This document shows, piece by piece, positions 9,003 to 17,684 of a stretch of 58,326 nucleotides of DNA; position 1 is the stretch's first letter; each line of letters opens with the position of its first letter. This DNA is from Saprospiraceae bacterium (lineage in GTDB: Bacteria > Bacteroidota > Bacteroidia > Chitinophagales > Saprospiraceae). A program made the translations under genes and the position numbers. Where the stretch lies: assembly GCA_020629615.1 (NCBI GenBank), contig JAHDCZ010000003.1, positions 8,860 through 67,185 on the forward strand, in the 5' to 3' direction. A model generated the notes under the pieces. That model had not been told where the DNA came from. It made no database searches and worked only from the letters and a program-made list of their open reading frames with translations.

Positions 9003-9539
9003 TTATTTTACAGGGTACTGTGAATTTCTTTCCAATTTCATTTGTCTACTATTCTTCTCGTACGTAGGTCTTCCAACAAGAACCATAACATTTCCTGCAA
9101 ACTTTGCTTCCCATTCTTCTGGAGCCTTCGATTCGTCATTATCCAACATGACTAAGTGTGAAACTTCTTGCTTATAATGAAATCTGCCACTACCCTTTTG
9201 TTCATCATAATACCCATAGGTATAAGTAAAATCATGATTGAAATCTATCCAATGACCAGCATATTCACCTGGTTTAGAAATTTCTTTTCCTCCAAAAACC
9301 AAGTCATAGTGCCACATATCTGCATCAATTATTTGATACGATTCTGGTTCTTCTTTCTTACGATGCTCAATAATTGATAAAGCCGAATTTCTCATTTTCG
9401 CAATATCCGAATTCGAGGATTTTACCAATTGGGCCGCAGCAGATTTTTCACTATCATTTTTTGGTGAATTAGCATCTGTCTTACAGGAATAAAAAAGGAT
9501 CGATACAAATATCGCTAGTAAACAAGCTATTTTTTTCAT
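9003..9539 (-). CDS. Lipoprotein of unknown function
   Basis: A 178-residue protein with a lipoprotein signal peptide: MKKIACLLAIFVSILFYSC, lipobox FYSC with Cys19 as the lipidated residue. After a Ser/Asn-rich linker and a short helical stretch, residues about 65-178 form a beta-rich domain (GEYAGHWIDFNHDFTYTYGY, GSGRFHYKQ, LVMLDNDESKAPEEWEAKF) that resembles small lipocalin-like Bacteroidota lipoproteins; this fold assignment is tentative. It is divergent from tilS with a 60-bp gap that holds a TAACTTTG box on the minus strand. Confidence 0.7.
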   Translation of the reverse strand: MKKIACLLAIFVSILFYSCKTDANSPKNDSEKSAAAQLVKSSNSDIAKMRNSALSIIEHRKKEEPESYQIIDADMWHYDLVFGGKEISKPGEYAGHWIDFNHDFTYTYGYYDEQKGSGRFHYKQEVSHLVMLDNDESKAPEEWEAKFAGNVMVLVGRPTYEKNSRQMKLERNSQYPVK

Positions 9540-9568
9540 ATTGTGAAGGATTTCTAGTTAATGAAACA

Positions 9569-9576
9569 CAAAGTTA
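9569..9576 (-). promoter_or_regulatory. -7 promoter box TAACTTTG for lipoprotein gene
   Basis: Matches the Bacteroidota -7 consensus TAnnTTTG on the minus strand, 29 bp before the ATG at 9539. No clear -33 element is seen at the expected distance. Confidence 0.45.
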
Positions 9577-9599
9577 ATTTCAATTCCTTAAAAAGATAA

Positions 9600-10910
9600 A
9601 TGATTGAGAGATTCTTAGAATTTATTGCTAAAAATAAGCTGATCCAAGAGAGTGACAAATTGCTTGTGGCAGTCAGCGGTGGCGTAGACTCCATGGTTTT
9701 ACTACATTTCTGCGTACTTGCTGAATATGACATTGTCGTAGGGCACATAAATCATAATAAACGTGCTGAACAATCAAGAGCAGATGCGATCTTTGTAGAA
9801 GATTTCTGTAATTCCAAAAACATCATTTTTGAAGGCACAATTATTCCTAATGCGTATTGGAAGAAATCCAATAACTTTCAAAATGCGGCAAGAGAATTTC
9901 GCTATTATTGGCTGGATGAAATCGCAAAAAAATATGACTGCAATAAAGTAGTCACTGCCCATCATAAAACAGATAACTTAGAAAGTTTCCTCAGTCATTC
10001 CATGAGGGGAACAAGTATTCACGGGCTTGGAGGAATCCAAATAGTAACGGAGCGTCTAATCCGACCACTTCTATTTGCCACAAAAGAAGAAATAGAATAC
10101 TATGCTTCAATTCATAAAATTCCTTTTCGAAAAGATCCAACGAATGATGAAAACAACTATAATCGGAATATCATTCGAAATAAAGTTTTGCCAGAACTCT
10201 TAAAAGTTCATCCTAATAATTTCAATGGATTCCATTCAACGCTAGAAAACTTACGGGAAAACAAAATTCTTTTCAATTCTTTATTGGAATCAGTTTTCAA
10301 AAAATTTGTATTTCAAAAAAAACATTGGACGGAAGTCCAACTAAAAACGCTAACTACCATCACGGACTATAAGTTGGTATTTTTTCAGTTTCTTAAACAA
10401 TATGGATTTGATAAAGCCTCTTCTTTAAATGCACTTTCTATCAATGAAGGTCAAAACTTATTCTCGAAAAATTTTCAACTTACAAAACATAAGGATCAAT
10501 TGTTCATTAGAAAAAAGAGAGAATTAGTGAATTTTAACCAAGAGTTTAGCGAGACAGACTATTTAAACTGTTTTCCATTTGGTGAATTTTATATTTCCGA
10601 AAAAGTCCCTGAACTAAGTAAAGAATCTAATGTTGAATTTATTGATCCCAGCTTATGGAAAGGTAAAAAAAGAATTAGAACAATTGAGAAATCAGATAGA
10701 TTTCAACCTCTTGGCATGAATGGTCAGACCAAAAACGTTTTGAAATTTTTACGAGATAAGGATATAAATCCTTTTGAGCGAGAACAGATTTTGGTACTTG
10801 AAATTGAGGGGGAAATCTGCTGGGTCATTGGGCATCGATTAGATGAAAGATTTAAAGTGAAATCTTTTGATGAGAATGGCTCTATGTTAAAATGGACCAA
10901 GTATGATTAA
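9600..10910 (+). CDS. tilS: tRNA(Ile)-lysidine synthetase
   Basis: A 436-residue cytoplasmic enzyme that converts the wobble cytidine of tRNA-Ile(CAU) to lysidine using ATP and lysine. The N-terminal PP-loop SGGVDS at residues 26-31 (after LLVAV) and the conserved HHKTDNLES and RNIIRNKVLP blocks identify the catalytic domain; the C-terminal TilS domain contains RIRTIEKSDRFQPLGM. Length fits the family. The start is ATG at 9600. The stop overlaps the next gene (subunit III-like) by 8 bases, suggesting translational coupling. Confidence 0.95.
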   Translation: MIERFLEFIAKNKLIQESDKLLVAVSGGVDSMVLLHFCVLAEYDIVVGHINHNKRAEQSRADAIFVEDFCNSKNIIFEGTIIPNAYWKKSNNFQNAAREFRYYWLDEIAKKYDCNKVVTAHHKTDNLESFLSHSMRGTSIHGLGGIQIVTERLIRPLLFATKEEIEYYASIHKIPFRKDPTNDENNYNRNIIRNKVLPELLKVHPNNFNGFHSTLENLRENKILFNSLLESVFKKFVFQKKHWTEVQLKTLTTITDYKLVFFQFLKQYGFDKASSLNALSINEGQNLFSKNFQLTKHKDQLFIRKKRELVNFNQEFSETDYLNCFPFGEFYISEKVPELSKESNVEFIDPSLWKGKKRIRTIEKSDRFQPLGMNGQTKNVLKFLRDKDINPFEREQILVLEIEGEICWVIGHRLDERFKVKSFDENGSMLKWTKYD

Positions 10911-11496
10911 AGAAAAAAACTACCTTATTCATCCTAGTTATCTTTTATTAGGATTAGTAATTCTTGGGATCAGTTCTTTGTTCTTGGGATTTAGTTTCGC
11001 CTACCTTTACAATCGTGTTGAGTCCGGAATTCCCCCTGTCAAACTACCAAGTCTATTTTATGCCAACTCATTGATACTTATAACCACAAGCCTTGTTCTC
11101 CACTGGACAAAAAAACAATATCTCGTGGATGCAACAAGGAATTATAAAATAGGACTTTCATTTGCACTTTTTCTCAGTCTCTTCTTTTTACTGGCTCAAA
11201 TCTTGGCATATAAGCAGCTCATCGATTCTGAAGTATTGCTTACTCAAGACAATATGGCTTCCTATTTATATGTGATATCTGCTTTACATCTTTTTCATGT
11301 AGTTGCTGGCCTACCTTTTTTAATCCATTTTCTATTTACGGCAATTGTAAAAATGAAATCTCCTGTAAGTGTTCTAATTTATTTTTCGGACATCAGCAAA
11401 AAAAGAAGGCTTAACCTGCTTTTAAGCTATTGGCATTACTTGGATGCCTTATGGATTTATCTGATTCTATTTTTCGCTTTGAATCTATATATATGA
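10903..11496 (+). CDS. Heme-copper oxidase subunit III-like membrane protein
   Basis: A 197-residue protein with five hydrophobic segments (about 15-35, 46-63, 82-104, 120-146, 172-196). The blocks FLLAQILAYKQL, YLYVISALHLFHVVAGL and YWHYLDALWIYLILFF are hallmarks of cytochrome c oxidase subunit III, including the conserved helix-4 His and the terminal WHxxDxxW motif. It would sit in the inner membrane as part of, or related to, an aerobic terminal oxidase. It is separated from any other oxidase gene and overlaps tilS by 8 bp, an unusual location. It is followed by an inverted repeat that may terminate transcription. Confidence 0.85.
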   Translation: MIKEKNYLIHPSYLLLGLVILGISSLFLGFSFAYLYNRVESGIPPVKLPSLFYANSLILITTSLVLHWTKKQYLVDATRNYKIGLSFALFLSLFFLLAQILAYKQLIDSEVLLTQDNMASYLYVISALHLFHVVAGLPFLIHFLFTAIVKMKSPVSVLIYFSDISKKRRLNLLLSYWHYLDALWIYLILFFALNLYI

Positions 11497-11503
11497 AAAA
11501 TAT

Positions 11504-11528
11504 TATTTAACTTTGAGTTAAATATTTT
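11504..11528 (+). terminator. Inverted repeat after subunit III-like gene; also contains a -7 box
   Basis: Perfect 9-bp repeat TATTTAACT / AGTTAAATA separated by TTG, eight bases after the stop codon and followed by TTTT. The same bases contain TAACTTTG (11508-11515), a match to the TAnnTTTG -7 promoter consensus for the rlmH leader. It could be a terminator, a promoter-overlapping operator, or both. Confidence 0.45.
11508..11515 (+). promoter_or_regulatory. -7 promoter box TAACTTTG upstream of rlmH leader
   Basis: Exact TAnnTTTG match 121 bp before the rlmH start. A TTTG occurs at 11478-11481, but the 26-base spacing is longer than usual, so the -33 element is uncertain. A start site would fall near 11522. 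Confidence 0.4.
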
Positions 11529-11621
11529 CTGGGTCACATCTTTAACATAGCGTTTGTTACAGACAGATCAAAGAAAGTATGGTTACGAAGCGACTAAGAT
11601 AATTGGTTGCTTCTTTTTTTT
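11522..11621 (+). ncRNA. Candidate leader RNA or small RNA ending in a terminator hairpin
   Basis: A roughly 100-base stretch between a -7 box (11508-11515) and an intrinsic-terminator-like hairpin (11587-11621), with no ORF of note. It contains a small hairpin GTTTG-TTA-CAGAC and flanking CTTT/CAAAG complementarity. It would be transcribed as a short RNA, or read through into rlmH, whose start lies 14 bases after the T-run. No known RNA family was recognised. Confidence 0.35.
11587..11621 (+). terminator. Terminator-like hairpin with T-run just upstream of rlmH
   Basis: Arms GAAGCGAC (11587-11594) and GTTGCTTC (11606-11613) pair over 8 positions including one G-U, with an 11-base loop, followed by eight T (11614-11621). 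The rlmH start is 14 bases beyond, so this position suits an attenuator or the end of a separate small RNA. Confidence 0.5.
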
Positions 11622-11635
11622 ATGAAGCCTTTATT

Positions 11636-12106
11636 GTGAAAATCACGCTACTTCTTACGGGTAAGACATCGAAGCCATTTATTAAAGAACATATAGATGC
11701 CCTTGAAAAAAGAATTTCGAGATATTGTGATTTTGAAATTATCGAAATTAAAACAGAGCGCTATTCTAGTGCCTTGACGGCGAATGAAATCAAAAAAAAA
11801 GAAGCTAAACTTATCTTGAATAAAATAAAAGATAAGGATTTTCTTATCGCACTTGATGAAAATGGAAAACAATTTAGCTCTAGAAAGTTTGCTGAAGTTT
11901 TGGAAAGACATTCTTTGGGATATCAAAAATTGGTCTTTATAGTAGGTGGTGCATTTGGATTTGATTCTAAAGTGCTAGAAAGAGTCAACACTAAAATTTC
12001 CTTATCATCAATGACTTTTACACATCAATTAATCAGAGTTATCTTTCTCGAACAACTCTACCGTGCATTCACTATTTTGAATAATGAAAAATATCACAAC
12101 GATTAA
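11636..12106 (+). CDS. rlmH: 23S rRNA (pseudouridine1915-N3)-methyltransferase RlmH
   Basis: SPOUT-class methyltransferase acting on helix 69 of 23S rRNA in the assembled ribosome, using S-adenosylmethionine. The GTG at 11636 gives 156 residues beginning MKITLLLTGKT, the usual length and N-terminus. A TTG farther upstream (11603) would add 11 residues encoded by the T-run of the terminator hairpin and is rejected. Family features: FIVGGAFGFD (glycine-rich SAM site) and the C-terminal knot SLSSMTFTHQLIR followed by LEQLYRAF and YHN. The rhomboid gene follows after 2 bp in an apparent operon. Confidence 0.94.
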   Translation: MKITLLLTGKTSKPFIKEHIDALEKRISRYCDFEIIEIKTERYSSALTANEIKKKEAKLILNKIKDKDFLIALDENGKQFSSRKFAEVLERHSLGYQKLVFIVGGAFGFDSKVLERVNTKISLSSMTFTHQLIRVIFLEQLYRAFTILNNEKYHND

Positions 12107-12108
12107 CC

Positions 12109-12741
12109 ATGGACATTAACCTAACCAATATTTTAGTTCTACTGACAGGATTGATATCTTATATGGCATTTAACAATCGAGAGTTATTTAATCGTTTGAA
12201 GCATTACCCATATCAAGAGCATAGAGAAAAAGAATATTACAGAATGTTAAGTAGCGGGTTTGTTCATGGTAGTATGACGCATTTATTGATCAACTTATTT
12301 GTCTTTTATCAGTTTGGAGGATATGTAGAAAGCTACTTCGTACTTCATCATGGACTCGTTTTGGGACGAGTTTTATATCTTCTTGTTTATCTGGGTATAA
12401 TCGTTCTGGCTGACGTAGCAAGCTATTATAAGCATAAAGACAATCCTTCTTACGCAAGTATAGGTGCATCTGGCGGAGTATCAGGAATCATATTTATTTT
12501 TTGTTTCTTGAATCCATGGAGCATGTTAGGATTGTATTTCATCATCCCAATTCCAGCGATTATATTCGCCGTTCTTTATCTTTACTATTCTTCATGGGCG
12601 AGTAAAAATAGCAATGACAACATCGATCATGATGCTCACTTTTATGGCGCTATTTTAGGAATTCTCATGTTAGTTGTTCTAATACCCAGTTCCATAAAAC
12701 AGTTTCTATCGAAAATAATTGAAGATTTTCCTTGGTTTTAA
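12109..12741 (+). CDS. Rhomboid family intramembrane serine protease
   Basis: A 210-residue membrane protein with about six transmembrane helices. The catalytic serine is S121 in GASGGVSG, and the catalytic histidine is H177 in DAHFYGAILG; the oxyanion-side HGSMTHLLINLFVFYQFG block (about residues 53-70) is also typical. It cleaves membrane proteins within the bilayer; the substrate is unknown. It starts 2 bp after rlmH, and its end overlaps the convergent DUF4249 gene by 4 bp. Confidence 0.93.
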   Translation: MDINLTNILVLLTGLISYMAFNNRELFNRLKHYPYQEHREKEYYRMLSSGFVHGSMTHLLINLFVFYQFGGYVESYFVLHHGLVLGRVLYLLVYLGIIVLADVASYYKHKDNPSYASIGASGGVSGIIFIFCFLNPWSMLGLYFIIPIPAIIFAVLYLYYSSWASKNSNDNIDHDAHFYGAILGILMLVVLIPSSIKQFLSKIIEDFPWF

Positions 12742-13616
12742 AAACGTAGATAAGAATCATTGCTTATTGAAAAAATGCCAATGCCATTTTCAATATTATT
12801 GTAGATCTGTACAGGAGATGCAAATGGATTATCCTTGGATTCTTCAAATCGTCGTAAAGTCCTACTATATTGATAGTAATCTTTTGTAATTGACCTCCAT
12901 TGAAAAATAAATTTACTCTCTGCTTCGGAAGTAGAAGTTGGATAAATTTGTAATGATATTTTTTTTAATTCTCCGTTGTACGACGCATCATCTACCAATA
13001 AGTTCTCAAAAGTATAACCTCTATGAGTATTAGGATCTAGACTTTCTAAATATGTTGGATAACCGTGTTCAGGGTTTCCATTCAGTGTAGGATCAATCAG
13101 AACTCCTACTTCATAAAAATTTTCTTGACTAGGATCAAGAAATTCAAAATCAACTCCACTACGTTCTTCTCCTTCATTATTGATTCCACCATCTTCGATA
13201 AACTCTAAAGCATTGACATCTACAATTTCTGGAACTGTCTGGGAACTTCGCACTTCATCAAAACCATCAACCTTAACGCTTAAAGTATAAGTTTCTCCAG
13301 GGACAAAAAATCCCTGCTCCAAATCTAAAGTATAATAAAAGGGTCCGAATGCTGAAAAAGGAATGACTCTTGATTGTCCAGAATTCGAGCTTACGACAAC
13401 TTCAGCATCAGTAATTAAATATTGCGGATTATCCTGATCAATGGCATAAGACTTTGTTACATTAACCTTTATGTAAGAATGATAAGCATTAGCAAAAGCA
13501 TGAACAACAACTCTATCAACATGAGGAGGTGGATCTACTTCAAGTGTCGTAGAAAAAAAATCCTCGCTACACGCCATAAACACAAAGACCAATAATATGA
13601 CAAAAATCTTTTTCAT
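12738..13616 (-). CDS. DUF4249 lipoprotein, partner of TonB-dependent receptor (locus 1)
   Basis: A 292-residue lipoprotein: signal peptide MKKIFVILLVFVFMAC with lipobox FMAC (Cys16). The beta-rich body has an early Ig-like part (AEVVVSS, YTLSVKVDGFDEVRSSQTVP), and the C-terminus reads VQIYNNIENGIGIFS, the same pattern as the other two DUF4249 proteins in this window. DUF4249 proteins are typically encoded next to TonB-dependent receptors and probably sit on the outer membrane; a ligand-binding role is an inference. The start lies 2 bp after the receptor stop, so the two form one operon. Confidence 0.88.
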   Translation of the reverse strand: MKKIFVILLVFVFMACSEDFFSTTLEVDPPPHVDRVVVHAFANAYHSYIKVNVTKSYAIDQDNPQYLITDAEVVVSSNSGQSRVIPFSAFGPFYYTLDLEQGFFVPGETYTLSVKVDGFDEVRSSQTVPEIVDVNALEFIEDGGINNEGEERSGVDFEFLDPSQENFYEVGVLIDPTLNGNPEHGYPTYLESLDPNTHRGYTFENLLVDDASYNGELKKISLQIYPTSTSEAESKFIFQWRSITKDYYQYSRTLRRFEESKDNPFASPVQIYNNIENGIGIFSISNDSYLRF

Positions 13617-13618
13617 AA

Positions 13619-15994
13619 TTAAAATTCAATTGAGTAAGTGACGTAAGGAATAATGGGAAACAAACTCGATTGTTTCAATACAAATTCTCTTTTAAAGCTT
13701 CCATCAGGTTGTTCTATCGTTTGGAAATCTTCATATATAAAAAATGGGTTTTTTCGGTTATAAGAATTGTAAGCACCAAGGGACCAAGTCCGGGAATAAT
13801 TAGGTTTTTGCTTTTTAAAATTTATCCCAAAATCCAATCTGTGGTAAGATCTCATTCTGAAATTATTTCGATTTTCATAAAATGACCCATTCGTTGACCA
13901 ATCATTTTGAGGATTGGAGAATGAACCAGCGTAATTTGAATTGGCTAGAGTAACTGCGTTGCCTGTTCCGTAAATCCAAGCTCCTGAAATACTGATACTT
14001 TTTGTCCATTCAAAATTTACGACTGTCGAAAAATCGTGTCTTCGATCGTAGCGAAAAGGAAATTCCTTTCCAAAATTTAAATCATCAAAACGTCGATTGG
14101 ACCATGATAAAGTATATCCGATCCACCCTGTCACTCTACCCTGTTTCTTTTGAGCAAATAATTCCAGACCATATGAATCGCCTTCACCCTGAGTAACACG
14201 ATCTTGCCAATCAGACAATTCAAAGAGCCCTGAACCATCTTTATATGCAATAACATTTTTCATCTCTCTATAATATATTTCAGCACTTAACTCATAGGCT
14301 GATTTATAAGTTTTGGCAATTCCCAGAGCAGCTTGCCATGAATCTTGAGGTTTAACTTTATTAGTAGTAGGCAACCATAAATCCGTAGGCAAACCTATTC
14401 CCTCATATGCCAAAAGATGCACATATTGACGCATGGTGGCAAACGAAGCTTTTAAGGATAAATTTCCATCAAACAAATAACGACCACTTAATCTAGGTTG
14501 TGTAGAATGATAAAAAGCATCCGTCACATTAAATCCAGAGAAATGAATTCCGGTGTTTACTTTCAATCGATCCGTAATTTCAAAATCATCTTCTACGTAT
14601 AATGCAAACTCTGAGGCTGTAACATCTTTTTGCCCCACTGTTCGTTCGAATTCATAATTCTCTTGGGGGATGGATTCTTTTAAATCGAAAGAACCAGGTT
14701 TAAAGGTATGATATATGATACTTGCTCCAAACTTTACAAAATGATTGGGTGTAGGTAAAAAGTCGAAATCCAAATTCAAAGCTAGGTCGTTGATTCCCGA
14801 TAAATAATCAATTGAAATCTCTTCCTTTAGATTTGGATTATCCTCGATTTCTGTACCAAATGCGGTTCCAGTGTCCAATTTATAGCGACTATAAGTCAAG
14901 GTCAAATTGGAAAATAACTTTTGGTTTATTAAATGATTCCATCGTAATGCACTGGTGAAATTTCCCCATCCAAAATCAGTTTTCACATAATCTCTAAACG
15001 TACCTGAATTGTCTTTCGAATCAAAATAAAAGCGATCACGTCCAAGATATGTACTTAAATATAAACGATCTTTTTGATTGAATTTGTGATTTATCTTGGC
15101 ATTAAGATCATAGAAATAATAACCAGTAGATCCCTCTTGTCCATCACTTTCAAATCCATCTTTAATAAATGGTCTTGCCAAAACATCAAGATAAGTTCGT
15201 CGACCAGAAACGATGAAGGAGGTTTTCTCACTAACTATTGGGCCCTCAAACATGAATTTCGAAGATAATAAACCAATAGATGCTGCTCCGTGAAACTCCT
15301 TATTATTTCCTTCCTTCATATTAATTTCAAGGACCGAAGATAATCTTCCACCATAACGTGCGGGATAGCCTCCCTTTATCAACTTTACATTTTTTATCGC
15401 ATCGGCATTAAATACAGAAAAGAATCCAAATAAATGAGAAGCATTATAAACGGGTACTCCATCCAGCAAAATCAAATTTTGATCGGGGCTTCCACCTCGA
15501 ACATACAAGCCACTTTGACCTTCGCCTCCACTTTGAACACCAGGGAGTAATTGTAAGGCCTTTAGTACATCGACCTCCCCCAATAGAGCAGGAATCTTTT
15601 TAATTTGAGCAATCGGTACTTCAATAGTACTCATTTGGCTTTGTTCCTCAATTTGTTTTGACCTTTCAGCAGAGATTTCTACTACTTCCATTTCTACCGA
15701 AGCCGACAACTTAAAATTGATGATCGTATCCCGCCTTAACTTAAAGTTAATAATCGAGGATTGATAGCCTATATAGGAGGCGCTTAGATAAACAGAATCC
15801 GCTGGTAAAGTAAGACTATAAAAACCATAGGTGTTTGTAATCGTTCCATCCAGGCTCTTCAAATTAAAAGCATTCGCCGCAATAAGCTTTTCTCCAGAAT
15901 CTGCATCTTCAATATAACCACTTATCGTAAAAGATTGTCCATTCGCGTAAAGCGAAAAATAAAGTATCGCAATTGCCAATAAATATCTGCTCAT
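13619..15994 (-). CDS. TonB-dependent receptor with carboxypeptidase-like N-terminal domain (locus 1)
   Basis: A 791-residue outer-membrane receptor from ATG at 15994 (the TTG at 15997 adds one residue and is less likely). Signal peptide about 1-19 (LLAIAILYFSLYANGQ), carboxypeptidase regulatory-like beta-sandwich about 22-105, plug about 115-230 with LYVRGGSPDQNLILLDGVPV and ARYGGRLSSVLEI, then the 22-strand barrel ending in YVTYSIEF with a terminal aromatic. It has no STN domain, so it should not signal to a FecR protein. It is co-transcribed with the DUF4249 gene 2 bp downstream. Substrate unknown. Confidence 0.93.
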   Translation of the reverse strand: MSRYLLAIAILYFSLYANGQSFTISGYIEDADSGEKLIAANAFNLKSLDGTITNTYGFYSLTLPADSVYLSASYIGYQSSIINFKLRRDTIINFKLSASVEMEVVEISAERSKQIEEQSQMSTIEVPIAQIKKIPALLGEVDVLKALQLLPGVQSGGEGQSGLYVRGGSPDQNLILLDGVPVYNASHLFGFFSVFNADAIKNVKLIKGGYPARYGGRLSSVLEINMKEGNNKEFHGAASIGLLSSKFMFEGPIVSEKTSFIVSGRRTYLDVLARPFIKDGFESDGQEGSTGYYFYDLNAKINHKFNQKDRLYLSTYLGRDRFYFDSKDNSGTFRDYVKTDFGWGNFTSALRWNHLINQKLFSNLTLTYSRYKLDTGTAFGTEIEDNPNLKEEISIDYLSGINDLALNLDFDFLPTPNHFVKFGASIIYHTFKPGSFDLKESIPQENYEFERTVGQKDVTASEFALYVEDDFEITDRLKVNTGIHFSGFNVTDAFYHSTQPRLSGRYLFDGNLSLKASFATMRQYVHLLAYEGIGLPTDLWLPTTNKVKPQDSWQAALGIAKTYKSAYELSAEIYYREMKNVIAYKDGSGLFELSDWQDRVTQGEGDSYGLELFAQKKQGRVTGWIGYTLSWSNRRFDDLNFGKEFPFRYDRRHDFSTVVNFEWTKSISISGAWIYGTGNAVTLANSNYAGSFSNPQNDWSTNGSFYENRNNFRMRSYHRLDFGINFKKQKPNYSRTWSLGAYNSYNRKNPFFIYEDFQTIEQPDGSFKREFVLKQSSLFPIIPYVTYSIEF

Positions 15995-16050
15995 CAAGAA
16001 ATTATAAGTTATTATATATACGAAATGACGATACTAAATGTTATCGAATT

Positions 16051-17682
16051 TTATGCTTCCTCCAAAAAAGGATATCCATAGTCTCTAGGTGCGTTAAAGT
16101 TTTCTTTGATCGTTCGAGGAGAAATCCATCGATACAAATTCAATACTGATCCAGCTTTATCATTAGTTCCAGACGCTCTTCCGCCACCAAACGGTTGTTG
16201 ACCTACCACGGCTCCAGTCGGCTTATCATTGATATAAAAATTACCGGCAGTATTCCGTAGTCTATCAGCCAATTTATTGATCACATATCGATCTTTGGCA
16301 AAGATGGCACCCGTTAAGGCGTAGTGAGAAGATGCATCTAAGACATCCAAGGTTTTATCCACATCTTTATCTGCGTACACATAGATCGTCAGTACTGGAC
16401 CAAACAACTCATCACACATCAATACATGATTAGGGTCTTTAACTACCACAACGGTTGGTTCAATAAAATATCCTTCGGACTTGTCATAATTTCCTCCAAT
16501 CTCAATCTTTGCCGTCTTAGATCTGGCGACAGATTTTAAATAAGAAGTAATATTATCAAAGGATTTTTCATCGATCACTGCATTGATAAAATTGCTAAAG
16601 TCCTCCGGTGATCCCATTTTGAAAGATTTCAAATCTCTTTTTAATCTCGAAAGTACCACTCGCGACATTGATCTTGGAATGTATGCTCTAGAAGCCGCGG
16701 AACATTTTTGACCTTGATACTCAAAGGCCCCTCTTGACAATGCAACCGCAACTTGTTCTGGATCTGCAGATGGGTGTGCAAAAACATAATCCTTACCGCC
16801 AGTCTCTCCAACGATTCGCGGATATGATTTGTAGTTATCTAAATTATTTGCAATGTTTTTCCATAAGGTTCTAAATACTCCGGTGCTTCCAGTGAAGTGC
16901 AATCCGGCAAATTCTTGATGTCCAAAAATAACATCACCTATCTCTCTTCCACTTCCGTGGATCAAGTTGATCACACCAGCTGGTAAACCTGCTTCTTCAA
17001 ATATTTCCATAATCACGGCTGCAGAGTATATTTGGGTTTCCGACGCTTTCCAAACAATCGTATTTCCCAAAAGAGCTGGACATGATGACAAATTTCCAGC
17101 GATGGAAGTAAAATTAAACGGTGACAATGCGAAAATAAAGCCTTCGAGAGGTCTATATTCCAAACGATTCCAAACTCCAGAGACACTCTCGGGCTGCTGC
17201 ATATAAATGTCCGTCATGTACTGAACATTAAAACGCAAGAAATCAGCAAACTCGCAAACAGCATCAATTTCTGCCTGATAAGCATTCTTAGATTGCGCCA
17301 ACATAGTAGCAGCATTCATTTTTGCTCTATAAGGTCCTGTCAATAAATCAGCCGCCTTTAAAAAGATCGCTGCCCTATCTTGCCATGGGGTATTTTCCCA
17401 TTCAGGCTTTGCCGCTAATGCCGCTTCACAAGCTGCTTTAAAATGTTTTTTGTTCCCCTTTGAGTAGGTACCAAGAATATGTTTTAACTCGTGAGGAGGT
17501 CTCATTTTTACTTTTTTATTAGTAAAAATTTTTTCACCTCCGATATACATCGGGATATCTACTTGATTAGCTTTGGCTTCAGCGAGTGCCTCTTTGAGGG
17601 CAATCTTTTCTGATGATCCAGGAGCATAGCTCAACACTGGTTCGTTAATCGCTACTGGAACTTCAAAAATGGCGTTTGACAT
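16051..17682 (-). CDS. pruA: L-glutamate gamma-semialdehyde (P5C) dehydrogenase
   Basis: A 543-residue aldehyde dehydrogenase that oxidises glutamate semialdehyde/P5C to glutamate with NAD+, the second step of proline catabolism. Catalytic Cys327 lies in YQGQKCSAASRAY and the general-base Glu293 in VGETGGKDY; the cofactor loop is FTGSTGVF (263-270). Near the end, PFGGGRASGTNDKAG is typical of P5C dehydrogenases. Length equals the stand-alone bacterial/mitochondrial ALDH4 type. The gene begins 2 bp after the coaD stop, so both are probably on one transcript. No proline dehydrogenase gene is visible. Confidence 0.94.
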   Translation of the reverse strand: MSNAIFEVPVAINEPVLSYAPGSSEKIALKEALAEAKANQVDIPMYIGGEKIFTNKKVKMRPPHELKHILGTYSKGNKKHFKAACEAALAAKPEWENTPWQDRAAIFLKAADLLTGPYRAKMNAATMLAQSKNAYQAEIDAVCEFADFLRFNVQYMTDIYMQQPESVSGVWNRLEYRPLEGFIFALSPFNFTSIAGNLSSCPALLGNTIVWKASETQIYSAAVIMEIFEEAGLPAGVINLIHGSGREIGDVIFGHQEFAGLHFTGSTGVFRTLWKNIANNLDNYKSYPRIVGETGGKDYVFAHPSADPEQVAVALSRGAFEYQGQKCSAASRAYIPRSMSRVVLSRLKRDLKSFKMGSPEDFSNFINAVIDEKSFDNITSYLKSVARSKTAKIEIGGNYDKSEGYFIEPTVVVVKDPNHVLMCDELFGPVLTIYVYADKDVDKTLDVLDASSHYALTGAIFAKDRYVINKLADRLRNTAGNFYINDKPTGAVVGQQPFGGGRASGTNDKAGSVLNLYRWISPRTIKENFNAPRDYGYPFLEEA

Positions 17683-17684
17683 AG

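Noticed and set aside
11603-11635. TTG start adding 11 residues to RlmH
   Set aside because: The extra codons come from the T-run of the terminator hairpin, and RlmH proteins begin with the MKI-type strand encoded from GTG 11636.
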